The notes: generated by a model from the letters alone, not told the origin. Positions 36,401 through 48,972 are shown, counted from the first letter of the stretch. The stretch: DNA of 51,301 bases from Myxacorys californica WJT36-NPBG1 (GCA_019359315.1 JAHHHO010000040.1:1-51301), one strand, 5' to 3'. Translations and numbers: made by a program.

Positions 36401-37187
36401 TACGAGAGGCACAAACGAGTTTTCTGACCGAAAGGCAATCATAGCAATCGGATTACCCTTACCAAACGCAGGAGTTTTTCACGATCTCTGGTTCACTCTC
36501 ACAAAATACTCTGAATTAGAGAGCCTTTCTTTTGAGGAGTTTTACCATTACCAAATTGATACTGAAATTATTCAAGCGATCGGGCGGTTGAGAGCAATTC
36601 GGCGACCCAGCGAAAAGTTAACCTTTTTCCTGATCGGCGACACGGAGCATTCAAGAAGTGCAAACTATCAGCTTCCTATATCTCTCAGACCGATCATCAC
36701 ACAAGCAAGGGAAATCACTCCCCATGCAGCAACACCGACTGAACTCGCCTGGATTGCAGTCTCTGAGATTCTTAAGCAGTGGTGGTCAAAAAACGGTACT
36801 TTGCCAACGCAGCAAGAAATTGCGGCTGAAAGTGGAATTTCACAATCATCTGTCTCCAAGTTAGCCCAGCAGTTTGTGGGCGGGTGGAGGCGACTTAAAG
36901 AAATATTCTTATCTCTAATTGATCCTCCTAGAGAGTGGAATATTTTTACTCCACTTTCAGATGAATTGGCAGCGATCGCTCAAACCGCCTTGCCCATACT
37001 TTCAAAACCGTCTTCGGAATTATCAGTGGCGGAAGCTCTAAGTCTCTTGATCAAATCGATCGGCTGGGCAGGCTGGCAACAGATGATGTCTCAAACTGCC
37101 TATTCAACTCGTTTAGCGATCGCAGCTGCCTTGTCCCGAGAGATTTTAGGGGTGACAGCAAACTCTAAGCAGTTCGAGACAGGTTGA
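33417..37187 (+). CDS. Plasmid replication protein, CyRepA1-like primase-helicase
   Basis: The 1256-aa product has an N-terminal primase-like region (NWVLAEIDNAGLL; WHRFRVIFRLPEFI; DGVRVFYGNTEAEFP), a helicase/ATPase core with a Walker A-like DSTQTGGGKS (T461-S466) and Walker B VAILDEAL, a Cys cluster (CAMCHHKDYC) between them, a coiled coil (~740-830), and a late helicase-like segment (QIDTEIIQAIGRLRAIRRPS) with the Gln/Arg pattern of motif VI. A helix-turn-helix near the end reads TQQEIAAESGISQSSVSKLA. This order matches the CyRepA1 family of large cyanobacterial plasmids, to which the pSYSA initiator Slr7037 belongs. It probably initiates replication at the upstream iterons. Confidence 0.8.
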   Translation: MQLSNSSPIGYEQLYSADQYRTLPQIFKFATNVHGCNKDWNFRVLSGKFQDIEGTIEDAIAHIKQGHAICAGLLNSQWRSKSNFAGSNWVLAEIDNAGLLKDDQGNLIKDAAGKGIKTYEHQLTLDEAIVHPFIQQFCTLIYTTPSHSQNWHRFRVIFRLPEFISDIDTYESIVQFLLDHLPHDPACKDGVRVFYGNTEAEFPLINPDVCLPKEWVNQAIAKAQQIKQERAKQAEVLSLKREQFYRLAQAQGWDTEKLIQQALSHIPPRTPGSSNYQESCKVLMALVDHYGAVEAEVIAERWSPSIERNTWNIRQKIRSFRRKGITIGTLFHVARNYGFKFPYREWNDPQEPDRNVYDAIVAAQEERARLEHIEVEHHQYSRLKSWLKGIQQRFEVRGFGKPHKVEAKVQVETLKYLPGKLFRLGSYEKPPKLLYTKEQLPQLLWEATAKGWRDILDSTQTGGGKSYNYALLSPLQLGVHQVEDEQRKQLHRVWLLSQSHRNPSTEPAERSYTDLPVRNAGFVKDATRRTPLGRDLLRWAKPGEQPDTEGNCHLTAVIHKAANKSVSIANDTAELNPFCAMCHHKDYCKESLGNGFGFRFERAEVFSSSVQVRASIDSLPSSENYAAYSGDVAILDEALIQLKPVRTISANLGDFDTQWAEMEANLPEVYRQLNPLRQALRPLVAGESKQHYGFDNEALRSQLPEVPEKFVQTLESIRQIMGLKASDLTQDPDQIQTKEETEAIAHLKGKIHRRSQKLDTLQAEWSNLQALEEELNKGQGSLFSGYRWSAKERQARLDRLAKLPEDIAMLQSELDNLQTKLEKLLQERSLYKSFNRSQFRDAKVRVGSVLDNLPTQWLIPFLEVWSEEMAGALRIGAFGGLVVTIQDDRHNEILNSLKTRIYLDATAIPEVLSLYRQISISKILWIAQDLPSPDNLTLIWIEGLGLAGKNRSQHCDDRINAILTELKGQFSDLVVFDWQRKKNDTNADGHWFSDFTRGTNEFSDRKAIIAIGLPLPNAGVFHDLWFTLTKYSELESLSFEEFYHYQIDTEIIQAIGRLRAIRRPSEKLTFFLIGDTEHSRSANYQLPISLRPIITQAREITPHAATPTELAWIAVSEILKQWWSKNGTLPTQQEIAAESGISQSSVSKLAQQFVGGWRRLKEIFLSLIDPPREWNIFTPLSDELAAIAQTALPILSKPSSELSVAEALSLLIKSIGWAGWQQMMSQTAYSTRLAIAAALSREILGVTANSKQFETG

Positions 37188-37389
37188 TCGGAAGTTGCTC
37201 AAACGGAACGCCAACCACCTCGCAGAAAACAGTCCACTGCTTCCAGGTCATGGATGGCTCAATGGCACCGTGTTCCCACTTTCGCAGGGTTGCTGAAGAG
37301 ATTTTCAGACGAACTGATAATTCTTCTTGCGTCAGGTTTGCTCTGATTCGCAATTTCCTCACCCAGTTTTGATCCGCTCCCTGTGTCAT
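37165..37389 (-). CDS. Small XRE-family regulator
   Basis: This 74-residue single-domain protein has a full helix-turn-helix: VRKLRIRANLTQEELSVRLK, ISSATLRKWEHGAIEPS. Its last 7 codons overlap the 3' end of the replication gene in the opposite direction, so it is convergent and antisense to it. A perfect 10-bp palindrome TTATCGATAA (37396-37405) sits just before its start and may be its own operator. It could regulate copy number; that is inference. Confidence 0.75.
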   Translation of the reverse strand: MTQGADQNWVRKLRIRANLTQEELSVRLKISSATLRKWEHGAIEPSMTWKQWTVFCEVVGVPFEQLPINLSRTA

Positions 37390-37395
37390 AATAAT

Positions 37396-37405
37396 TTATC
37401 GATAA
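37396..37405. promoter_or_regulatory. Palindromic candidate operator
   Basis: TTATCGATAA is perfectly symmetrical and begins 7 bp before the start codon of the small XRE regulator, where an autoregulatory site would be expected. The rest of 37406-37651 holds no gene; a single half-site TACACAAGA is at about 37568. Confidence 0.35.
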
Positions 37406-37651
37406 GATCTAGCGGTGGATCGTAAGAAGCTACAAAAAACAAAGTAGCGCGTCAAAGGTGTCGCGGTAAAGGATCGCGCGATGTCAATTTTAACCTTCCC
37501 AAAAAAATTCTACAGAAAATTATTGGTCTTACCTCTAAGACTTTCATCCACTATCACAAGTACTGAGATCACCGCTTCCTGTTCTCGTACACAAGAAAGT
37601 TAAGGTAATGGCTTTGGGGCTGAACTCTGTCCCTCGTTCACATAGGCTTTT

Positions 37652-37692
37652 TCTTGTGTAACCGAGTTTCAATTTCCTAAAGTTACACAAGA
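37652..37692. repeat. Stem-loop TCTTGTGTAAC, upstream copy
   Basis: 11-bp arms TCTTGTGTAAC (37652-37662) and GTTACACAAGA (37682-37692) enclose 19 bases. It ends exactly at the start codon of the small Cys-rich gene. The same stem recurs after that gene. Confidence 0.7.
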
Positions 37693-38063
37693 TGTTAGAA
37701 ATGTCTTCTAAGCCTTTCCCTGCTCGTCTCCGTCCCACTCTAGCGAAACTCAGTCTGCAAGAAAAACAAGCTGTTTATGAGTGGTTGGGCACACAAATTG
37801 ATGTTGAGCGATCGCAGCTAGAGGATTGCTCAACCGCTGCTTCTGAAGGGTCTGCCTCGGCGATTGTTGAAAGCCGCACACAAGATGGAAAGACATACCA
37901 ATTAGAGAAACGGCGATGTGGCAAAGGCTCCTGTAAATGTGCCATTGGAGATTTACAGGAAACAGGACATGGACCTTATTGGTATGCCTATTGGAAGGAG
38001 TCAGGCAAACTCAAGAGTCAATATGTAGGGAGGCAATCGCCTTGGGCAAACCCTCCAAAATAA
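37692..38063 (+). CDS. Small Cys-rich protein, DUF6788-like
   Basis: The 123-aa product has a helical N-terminus (LRPTLAKLSLQEKQAVYEWL) and a C-terminal domain with KRRCGKGSCKCAIGD (a CxxxxCxC cluster), then HGPYWYAYWKESGKLKSQYV. The Cys cluster plus GPYWYAYW...YVG pattern matches small DUF6788-type proteins frequent in cyanobacterial genomes; the role is unknown and DNA or RNA binding is a guess. The start may be ATG 37692 or 37701; neither has a clear ribosome binding site. Near-identical stem-loops flank it. Confidence 0.65.
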   Translation: MLEMSSKPFPARLRPTLAKLSLQEKQAVYEWLGTQIDVERSQLEDCSTAASEGSASAIVESRTQDGKTYQLEKRRCGKGSCKCAIGDLQETGHGPYWYAYWKESGKLKSQYVGRQSPWANPPK

Positions 38064-38077
38064 GTTAATCAATTTTG

Positions 38078-38110
38078 TCTTGTGTAACTTATTTCTAAAG
38101 TTACACAAGA
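38078..38110. repeat. Stem-loop TCTTGTGTAACTT, downstream copy
   Basis: 13-bp perfect arms (38078-38090 and 38098-38110) around a 7-base loop, sharing the 11-bp arm sequence of the copy at 37652-37692. It may act as a terminator or as the end of a small mobile unit. Confidence 0.7.
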
Positions 38111-38248
38111 TAGCGGTATTCTGACGAAGGCAAAATGGAAGACTCGCGCTATGCCTAGGTTTTAAAATTCGTATTTAGCAACGGTGACAAAAGCTGCTCA
38201 CAGATGACCATTGACCAAGCGCACCGCAACCATCAACGCAAGCAGCAA

Positions 38249-38975
38249 GTTTCCATTCAACTGATTTCCTCAGCGAGTGGGGACTAGAAGGGTGTGTCGA
38301 ATTTATAAAATCACAGAGCTTTACTGTTTTCATTCAACTGATTTCCCCAGCGAGTGGGGACCGTGAGAAAGAGGGAGCGACCCAGAAACAGATTGACGAG
38401 TTTCCATTCAACTGATTTCCCCAGCGAGTGGGGACATGGCTCAACTCAGACTACCAGAATCTAATTGGGTTTCAGTGTTTCCATTCAACTGATTTCCCCA
38501 GCGAGTGGGGACTTTAACCCACACGATCTAAACTGGGTTGCTGTTCGTTTAGGTTTCCATTCAACTGATTTCCCCAGCGAGTGGGGACCCAATACGAGCG
38601 ATCGCGCGATCATCCAAAAATCTTTGGATTCATATTTCGAGTTTCCATTCAACTGATTTCCCCAGCGAGTGGGGACTGCAAGCGTTGGGATTATCCGCGC
38701 CGTTTGATTTTCCCGTTTCCATTCAACTGATTTCCCCAGCGAGTGGGGACGCGATGGCTACTGCGCTGCCGCCAGAACAGCAGCAGAGGGTTTCCATTCA
38801 ACTGATTTCCCCAGCGAGTGGGGACGTTAGGGTTACTCTAACAGATACCAAGAAATCAAAAGTGTTTCCATTCAACTGATTTCCCCAGCGAGTGGGGACA
38901 GCAGCTAAGACAAATCGAAGAAAACATCTTCTTCCTTCAGTTTCCATTCAACTGATTTCCCCAGCGAGTGGGGAC
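38249..38975 (-). CRISPR. CRISPR array, 10 repeats and 9 spacers
   Basis: 36-nt repeats start at 38249, 38326, 38400, 38477, 38553, 38641, 38715, 38790, 38864 and 38940. On the plus strand they begin GTTTCCATTCAACTG and end CAGCGAGTGGGGAC; on the minus strand they end GAATGGAAAC, the typical crRNA 5' handle, with a CCCC...GGGG hairpin. Spacers are 41, 38, 41, 40, 52, 38, 39, 38 and 40 nt from left to right. The two leftmost repeats each have one mismatch, which marks the trailer. The array is therefore read leftwards, like the cas operon, with the leader to the right. Confidence 0.97.
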
Positions 38976-39730
38976 TCCCCATACTTTAAAGCTAAATCCC
39001 ATAAGGCGTCCAGCCTGCATCTGCGAACCTCAGCCACAATCAAAGCCATAACCGTCAAATTCTTCCTTCTCAAAACAGCGAAAGCACCACCGCACAACGC
39101 ACCGAGGCTCAGAACCAAGGAATCGCACATCCGCAAGATTGTCCTCAGCCTCGCACCCCTAAACCACGATCGACCCCTGCCGCTTTGTCAACGGCACCCC
39201 GCCCCAAATCTCAACCTGTCCGACTGTATGCCCTGACATTGGATACATCCGCACACTATCTTGGGGTATCCTCACAACCTGTTTCAACCTCACCCTCAAG
39301 TCACGAAACTCAGCCGCAGTCAGAACACACTCAAAGACACTATATTACAGCACCTATGCGATGCGATCGCATAGGTGCTCAACTGTCACCAGAAGCGTAT
39401 TAATGATGCCGAAACCAGAATCCAGTGGGACAATCAGCCGCAGAACTAAAGCGATCTCTCCATTGCCAATACCAACACTGAAGCGATCGTTCTATTGCTA
39501 ATACTAATACCAACTAGAAAGTTACGTACGTAAGCAGCACATGAGGAAAAATACAAATGAGAATACGGTTAGAGTCCGGCGATCGCGCTTTTCAATTTTT
39601 GATGACTAGGAACAATGTATGCAACAACACGATGAAGAGGATGGTTGTTAACAGTTTCATGGGGAGAGCGATCGCCTAATCATTTGTCTATTTTTGAGGA
39701 AGCGAGGTCGGATGCTCTTCAGTAATGTTG
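38976..39730. other. CRISPR leader side, no gene seen
   Basis: About 755 bp between the array and the CARF-HEPN gene. Leftward transcription would start here. Notable are a perfect 12-bp-arm stem-loop (39351-39377) and a 12-bp palindrome TTACGTACGTAA (39522-39533). Short ORFs in this stretch have no ribosome binding site or recognisable product. Confidence 0.6.
39351..39377. terminator. Perfect 12-bp stem-loop containing a HIP1 core
   Basis: CACCTATGCGAT (39351-39362) pairs with 39366-39377 around a GCG loop. It lies 354 bp beyond the stop of the CARF-HEPN gene in the direction of transcription, so it may terminate the cas operon before the array leader. It lacks a U-run. Confidence 0.4.
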
Positions 39731-41206
39731 CTAATGAGGAGAGGGCGGTTGATATTGAGCGATCGCTGCTTTCACTTGCTCATGCATTGCGGAAAATAAA
39801 CTTGCCTGGGTCAAGCCTTTAAATGATTGCCCAGTAATTAGGTTTAAGCAATTTAGGATGCGGTTTTCCCATTGTCGTTGCTGTTTGATATCGTCTCCCC
39901 AAGCGTTGAAAACTTCACGCTCCGTCAGCCCGCCTAACCGATGAGAATAAGTATTTCGTTTCGTTTTAGCCTTGTCCCAGAACTCCTTAAAGTCTGGGCT
40001 GGTAGCTGTTTGAGGAATAGCGGCTTCGAGGAGCGATCGCAAAACCTTTGCCTGAAGTTGTGCTGTATCAGGATACCTAGCATTAAAATTAAAATCGACT
40101 TGTGAACTGAGCTGGGGATACTTCCGGCAGATCGATTGCTTCAAAACCGGATATTGATCCGTTCTTGCCGTAACATCAGTTGGAAATGTTTTGACCGCCC
40201 ATAGCCATAGCAATCCCTCGACAGCTCGAAAGCTTGACAGCATTGCTTCTGTGGTGTTTTGCTGCTGAAGCCGCACTACAGAAAGTTGCGCTTGTTCATA
40301 GGCAACCTGCCAATATTTGGTGCTTTGCTGCTGTGCTTGGGGAGTAAGCGATCCCTTGACACGTTGAAAGAATGTTTCAAACTGTCCCTGATTCCAAGCG
40401 ATGCCTGCTTTAATTTGACTCGGCAAGGCTTTGAAGCCTTGAGGGTCTTGCTGAAAGTAGGGCTGAAGTAAGGCTTCAGTTCCAGCATAATCGTAGCGAT
40501 CTAGTAACTTTAGCGCTTGTTGCTGCGTCCGATCCCATAGATAATTGGTACCAAGAATGGGTCCTGTGTAGTCAGAGGGCATTCCCCTACGGTTAACTTC
40601 GGTGTTTTGAATAAAGTCGAAGAACTGGATGCGATCGCCATAAGCACTCAGCCCCGAAATTCTTCCTGCTTCAGCCGTCTGCGCCACACACCCCTTCAAA
40701 CACAGCAAAATTGGCTGGTCGGGCGGCGGCTGAATTGTCTCTCGCCACATATGTCGCCACCAGCGAAACATTTGCTCAAAGTTAGATGGGTTCTCTCCCT
40801 TAGCACCCAGCGTTATGATCTCCACTGGAACAGAATAATTGTGCACAAGCCAGTCTTTGATGATGGCACAAGCATGCACAGTATCCTTTTTGCGCTGAGG
40901 TATGCCAACAGCTTGGTCAGTGCCAATTAGATAGACCTGTTCTAGGGCTTGGGCTTGGTCGGCTAATAGTTTGCCAATGATAATCGGTTTGAGGCGAGAT
41001 CGATAGTCCTCAATGCCATCCAGTAAGTACTGGGTCAAATCTCGAAAGGTTGTCTGACCTAAGCCCAGATCTGAAATCACTTCTGCCTGTTCACCGATAA
41101 TTTCACCATCTTGCATTTGATCATCGCCGACGTTATACCACTGCCCTGATGAAAGTTGAAGCATTAAATCACGGGTACCAATCGTGGCGACTAAGATATT
41201 TTTCAT
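39731..41206 (-). CDS. CARF-HEPN ribonuclease, Csm6/Csx1-like
   Basis: The 491-aa product starts MKNILVATIGTRDLMLQL, typical of a CARF-like nucleotide-binding fold, and continues through a second sensor segment (VYLIGTDQAVGIPQRKKDTV, VEIITLGAKGENPSNFEQMF). The C-terminal half is helical and ends in a HEPN domain with RNTYSH (R417...H422), the RxxxxH RNase active site. In type III systems such proteins are switched on by cyclic oligoadenylate from Cas10 and degrade RNA non-specifically. It is last in the operon, 128 bp after the RAMP fusion gene, and nearest the array. Confidence 0.85.
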   Translation of the reverse strand: MKNILVATIGTRDLMLQLSSGQWYNVGDDQMQDGEIIGEQAEVISDLGLGQTTFRDLTQYLLDGIEDYRSRLKPIIIGKLLADQAQALEQVYLIGTDQAVGIPQRKKDTVHACAIIKDWLVHNYSVPVEIITLGAKGENPSNFEQMFRWWRHMWRETIQPPPDQPILLCLKGCVAQTAEAGRISGLSAYGDRIQFFDFIQNTEVNRRGMPSDYTGPILGTNYLWDRTQQQALKLLDRYDYAGTEALLQPYFQQDPQGFKALPSQIKAGIAWNQGQFETFFQRVKGSLTPQAQQQSTKYWQVAYEQAQLSVVRLQQQNTTEAMLSSFRAVEGLLWLWAVKTFPTDVTARTDQYPVLKQSICRKYPQLSSQVDFNFNARYPDTAQLQAKVLRSLLEAAIPQTATSPDFKEFWDKAKTKRNTYSHRLGGLTEREVFNAWGDDIKQQRQWENRILNCLNLITGQSFKGLTQASLFSAMHEQVKAAIAQYQPPSPH

Positions 41207-41334
41207 GGTTGCAATGGAGTTAGATCAAAGAAAGGATGGGAGCGATCGTGCTCAAGGCGGAGGCGGGTGCACTCCAAATAAATGAACGGCACCGGGAATA
41301 TTGGCGAGATTGCGAAGGAATCGTGATCGTGAGC

Positions 41335-43323
41335 CTACGTCAATGGGAAGATCTGTTGATACTCGGAAGCATGCTGTTTCAAAGCTTCAAAATATTTCTT
41401 ACGTGGATCTTGTGTTGCACCAAAGATAGTCACAACTTGGTAGTTGCCTAAATTCACGATCCACACGGGCGAAGGACGCACAGGTTTCGTCAGCGTTGAG
41501 CCGCATAAAGTGGGATCATAGTCTTTGATGACTTGTCCGCTGTCATCTTTTGTCTCCTTTCCTGCCTTCATTCTCGGCTGCTTAAAATCTTCATCATGCA
41601 AAACACTTAAAGCATAGGGTTTTCCATAATTCTCTTCACCATCGCATACGATGATACGTGCATAGGAGTCCAGTGCTTCTGTCCAACGCTCGCGACTGGG
41701 TTGAACAGGCGATAGCGGATTGCGTAGATTAATAGGCTGTTGTGTTAGTTCCGATAAGAGATCGCAAAACTTCTGCAACCGTTGGCGAAATAGTATTTGA
41801 AAGCCAACAACATTTTCTGGTAAATCCCAAAACTCATCTTCAGTCTTGGCAATTAGGGTCGATCCACGCCACCATGGTGCATTTGGACGGGTCTTACGGG
41901 AATAACAAGGTCGCCTTGCGCCCTGACCAATTCCACCCAGGTGAAACATGAGCCAAGTCAGCAACTCAAATAGCTGTTGAGTCACCTCCTGTTTTTCCTT
42001 AGAGATTTCTGGCGCAAAACTCAAGACCAATCGTCCAGATTGTTCTCCACAGGGATCTTGTTTTCCATCCCTTGTAGATCGGGATTCCGTCTGAACGATT
42101 TGCCCCTCTGCAATCTGTACCCTTACCCAACCACGCTGCTTAGGATTAATCGAACCAAACAATTTACTCTCCCAGTCCTTCACAGCTTGAACGGGTAACA
42201 ATCCCCTCGCAAACGTTCTGAACCAATAGCGCAACATGGACTTAAACGCCACTGATCTGACCTCAGCGCGACTTTGATTCCTTGCTTGCCATTCACCTCT
42301 TTGGTTCTGTTTCCAACTGGCAATCTTCTGACTCCCGTGGATCAGTTGGCCTTGAACTGTAAATTCAACCTCAAAAAATGATAATTGATTTAGCAATGAA
42401 TCCTTGTTCTCTAATGTGCCATACCCTGTATTCACCTGCGAGCCAATTCCATCAACTAATCCTTGGATTAGCCATTGCCGAACTTGTTGAAGAATTTTGT
42501 CACTACACTGAGCCGATGGACGCAGACCTATGGTAAATGTAGGATGCTCTAGCGAGAAAAAAGCATTGGGATTAGGCTTATACTCGTCTAAGTCAACCTC
42601 GCCCCACCGCCAAATACTCGTTGCACTATCCAGGGATAGTCCACCACTACGGCTCTGTTCCGCCAACGGATATGCATCTAAGAAAATCACTTTCCCAGTG
42701 TGATCGCTCCCTTCTGCCTTGAGAGAACCAAAGTACGGAGTAACTTTCTCCTCTGCTTGTTTCCACTCCAAGTTTTCGGAGCGCATAAAGTGATGAATCG
42801 CCTGAGTTCGCGCTACACCCCGCAATGTACTAGATGGAATATACGGCATTCCTAACGCATCAAAAGCAGGCAGTAAGATGCTTTCTGGTCCCTTAGTACC
42901 GCCAACTCGAATTCGCCAAGGACAACTTACCGTAAACCAGTTACCTTCTCCGGCAATCAATTTTGTGCGATCAACTAAGGTTTGTAAGCGATGACGATAA
43001 TCGGCCTTATCCTGTGCGAGATGCAACAGCTCAATTTTCGTGGGGTCTTTGTAGTTTGCAGTCGGAGATCGCAGCCATCGTAAGTACTCGACAAAGCTCG
43101 CCGATGAAGCAGGCTCTGGAATATTTGCAGGATCTAACCAAGGGCAAGCATCAGGTGGGCGTTCTGGTGGTCGATTGCTGCCGCCGCCCTTGCCGCGGTT
43201 GCCACCACCAACCTGAATCACCTTTTTCTGTTTTCCAGAATCGGCTCGTTGAGTTGTAGGGTTGGGTTGATTACTTGCAGAGGACTTGGGTTTTCCAGGA
43301 CGATTCGGTCGTTCAAACACCAT
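41335..43323 (-). CDS. Cmr6-Cmr1 fusion RAMP protein
   Basis: ATG at 43323 is chosen because GGGAGG lies just upstream; the frame is open to 43368. The ~662-aa protein starts with a Gly/Pro-rich tail. An N-terminal RAMP unit (LPAFDALGMPYIPSSTLRGV; glycine loop GIGSQVNTGYG) looks like Cmr6. A second unit (EVRSVAFKSMLRYWFRTFAR, KLFGSINPKQRGWVRVQI, GQGARRPCYSRK) looks like Cmr1. Cmr1 and Cmr6 are separate ~300-350-residue proteins in most III-B systems, and no other cmr1 or cmr6 is present here. As a fusion it would cap the 3' end of the crRNA and target complex. Confidence 0.82.
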   Translation of the reverse strand: MVFERPNRPGKPKSSASNQPNPTTQRADSGKQKKVIQVGGGNRGKGGGSNRPPERPPDACPWLDPANIPEPASSASFVEYLRWLRSPTANYKDPTKIELLHLAQDKADYRHRLQTLVDRTKLIAGEGNWFTVSCPWRIRVGGTKGPESILLPAFDALGMPYIPSSTLRGVARTQAIHHFMRSENLEWKQAEEKVTPYFGSLKAEGSDHTGKVIFLDAYPLAEQSRSGGLSLDSATSIWRWGEVDLDEYKPNPNAFFSLEHPTFTIGLRPSAQCSDKILQQVRQWLIQGLVDGIGSQVNTGYGTLENKDSLLNQLSFFEVEFTVQGQLIHGSQKIASWKQNQRGEWQARNQSRAEVRSVAFKSMLRYWFRTFARGLLPVQAVKDWESKLFGSINPKQRGWVRVQIAEGQIVQTESRSTRDGKQDPCGEQSGRLVLSFAPEISKEKQEVTQQLFELLTWLMFHLGGIGQGARRPCYSRKTRPNAPWWRGSTLIAKTEDEFWDLPENVVGFQILFRQRLQKFCDLLSELTQQPINLRNPLSPVQPSRERWTEALDSYARIIVCDGEENYGKPYALSVLHDEDFKQPRMKAGKETKDDSGQVIKDYDPTLCGSTLTKPVRPSPVWIVNLGNYQVVTIFGATQDPRKKYFEALKQHASEYQQIFPLT

Positions 43324-43325
43324 AA

Positions 43326-43745
43326 TTAATCGCCTCCCTTTATATCCCAATACACAGCACCTGCCCAAAAACTAAATTCTTGAGCCAGCGCTAAAGCCAA
43401 GCCAGTTAGCCCTAAGTAATCGTCAGTATCCAAATCGCTAAGGGCTTGCAGTCCGAGATCGCCTGCTAGGTCATTCCGTTCGGCTATCGTCTGGAGGCAA
43501 CGAAAAAAAGCTTCTACAACTTGCTTTTTGCCTTTTTGGTCTTTGCTTATGGCTTTTTCCTCCGCTTTCAGGCGCAACAAACCCCAAGTAGATAAGTAGG
43601 TGTACAGTTCAACCGCCTGATTCTTCTGCTCTTTCAACCGTTCCTTTCGTTTGGCTTCATCACGCTGATTTTGCTCTTGCTCATGCCGGAATTCAGCGAG
43701 GGCTGCATAGACGGGTTTCCCGATCGTACGTGGATCAAAGCTCAT
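43326..43745 (-). CDS. cmr5: Cmr5 small subunit
   Basis: ATG at 43745 overlaps the cmr4 stop by 4 bp (ATGA); the frame is open a further 13 codons. The 139-aa, all-helical, highly charged product (FRHEQEQNQRDEAKRKERLK; AVELYTYLSTWGLLRLKAEE; FWAGAVYWDIK) matches Cmr5 in size, helicity and position. Cmr5 subunits stack along the inner filament of the complex and contact target RNA. The next gene begins just after its stop. Confidence 0.85.
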   Translation of the reverse strand: MSFDPRTIGKPVYAALAEFRHEQEQNQRDEAKRKERLKEQKNQAVELYTYLSTWGLLRLKAEEKAISKDQKGKKQVVEAFFRCLQTIAERNDLAGDLGLQALSDLDTDDYLGLTGLALALAQEFSFWAGAVYWDIKGGD

Positions 43746-44551
43746 ACGTTCACCGCCTGTTGCACTGGTTGAGCTGTCATCCACTGCTGAACGAAGCCTC
43801 GTCCTAAACTCTCCTGCCCACCGATTTGCACAATCGAGTGCTTGCCCAGCAGTGCCTGGAAGTTCTGCGTAGCATCAGACGCTTGAGCACTAGCCTGTGA
43901 TGTAATGCCCCAAGGAAAATGCATCACCGTATCTGGTGGAATTGCTTCCTCATATCGAAATCCACCATCCACAGTTTTGTGCTTATCGAGTTTGATTTTG
44001 ACCTGTCGCCATAAACTCATTTGGATCAATATTGCACAGTGTTTATCAGGCAGTACTAACGTCCGCTCAAGCCCTTTCGTCGAGGCGTGGGTTGGAATAA
44101 AGGTTTCCCAATCCTTCCAAGGTTGCAATGTCATATCTTTGAGGATGGCATCTTTGAGATAGACGGGCTTTCCTGTCTTCAGGTTTGTGCTGTATTCATT
44201 GGGTATTGTTGCATTTGGCGCATTAAAGCGTGCCCAACGACGTAGCAACATTGGACAGCTTACCCACACAACACCATGGCTGAGTGAAGGAACTGGTAGC
44301 CACAAAATTGAAGCATCCCCAATCCAAATAGCCCCTTGCTCGAGGGTCGATGAAGTGGCTAAATCAGTGCCAAAGAGTTGAGATTGTGTACTCTGGTCAG
44401 CACTTGCTCGCAATCGTCCACGAATTGTGCTGGAAGGAATATAGGGTAATTCTGTGTGAGATTCCCGTGCAATTCCCAATAAATTACCTTCTTGAGTTGC
44501 TCCACCTGTGTGCAGTGGAGATAGTAGGTAGAGATAGACAGTGTTGTTCAT
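43742..44551 (-). CDS. cmr4: Cmr4 backbone subunit (Cas7-like)
   Basis: The 269-aa product begins VYLYLLSPLHTGGATQEG, then ARESHTELPYIPSSTIRGRL, the RAMP start typical of Cmr4. The C-terminal glycine-rich loop VQIGGQESLGRG is present. Cmr4 forms the helical backbone and normally carries the target-cleaving Asp in a GVVDLPIQRE-type loop; here that loop reads GNLLGIARE, with no Asp at the aligned place (near residue 24). An AGGAGGA box overlaps the cmr3 end just before the start. Confidence 0.9.
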   Translation of the reverse strand: MNNTVYLYLLSPLHTGGATQEGNLLGIARESHTELPYIPSSTIRGRLRASADQSTQSQLFGTDLATSSTLEQGAIWIGDASILWLPVPSLSHGVVWVSCPMLLRRWARFNAPNATIPNEYSTNLKTGKPVYLKDAILKDMTLQPWKDWETFIPTHASTKGLERTLVLPDKHCAILIQMSLWRQVKIKLDKHKTVDGGFRYEEAIPPDTVMHFPWGITSQASAQASDATQNFQALLGKHSIVQIGGQESLGRGFVQQWMTAQPVQQAVNV

Positions 44552-44552
44552 T

Positions 44553-48823
<4,271 letters not shown>

Positions 48824-48972
48824 TACAACTGTAGCCAGAGTGCCCAAGTAAATCCTAAAGAAAACAAATATTCATTGCCTCTTTACTAAAAAAGCTGGGC
48901 ACTTTACTGGAAGGACATCTGAAGCGTTAGATAAATATAAAAACAATATTTTATTTTGCTTGACAATTTCTT

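Noticed and set aside
38465-38879. Two short ORFs translating repeat units (VSIQLISPASGD).
   Set aside because: They are read through CRISPR repeats and spacers; periodic residues come from the repeat itself.
38285-38939. Possible self-targeting spacers.
   Set aside because: I compared the nine spacers by eye with the annotated genes and saw no match within the window; an exhaustive search was not possible.
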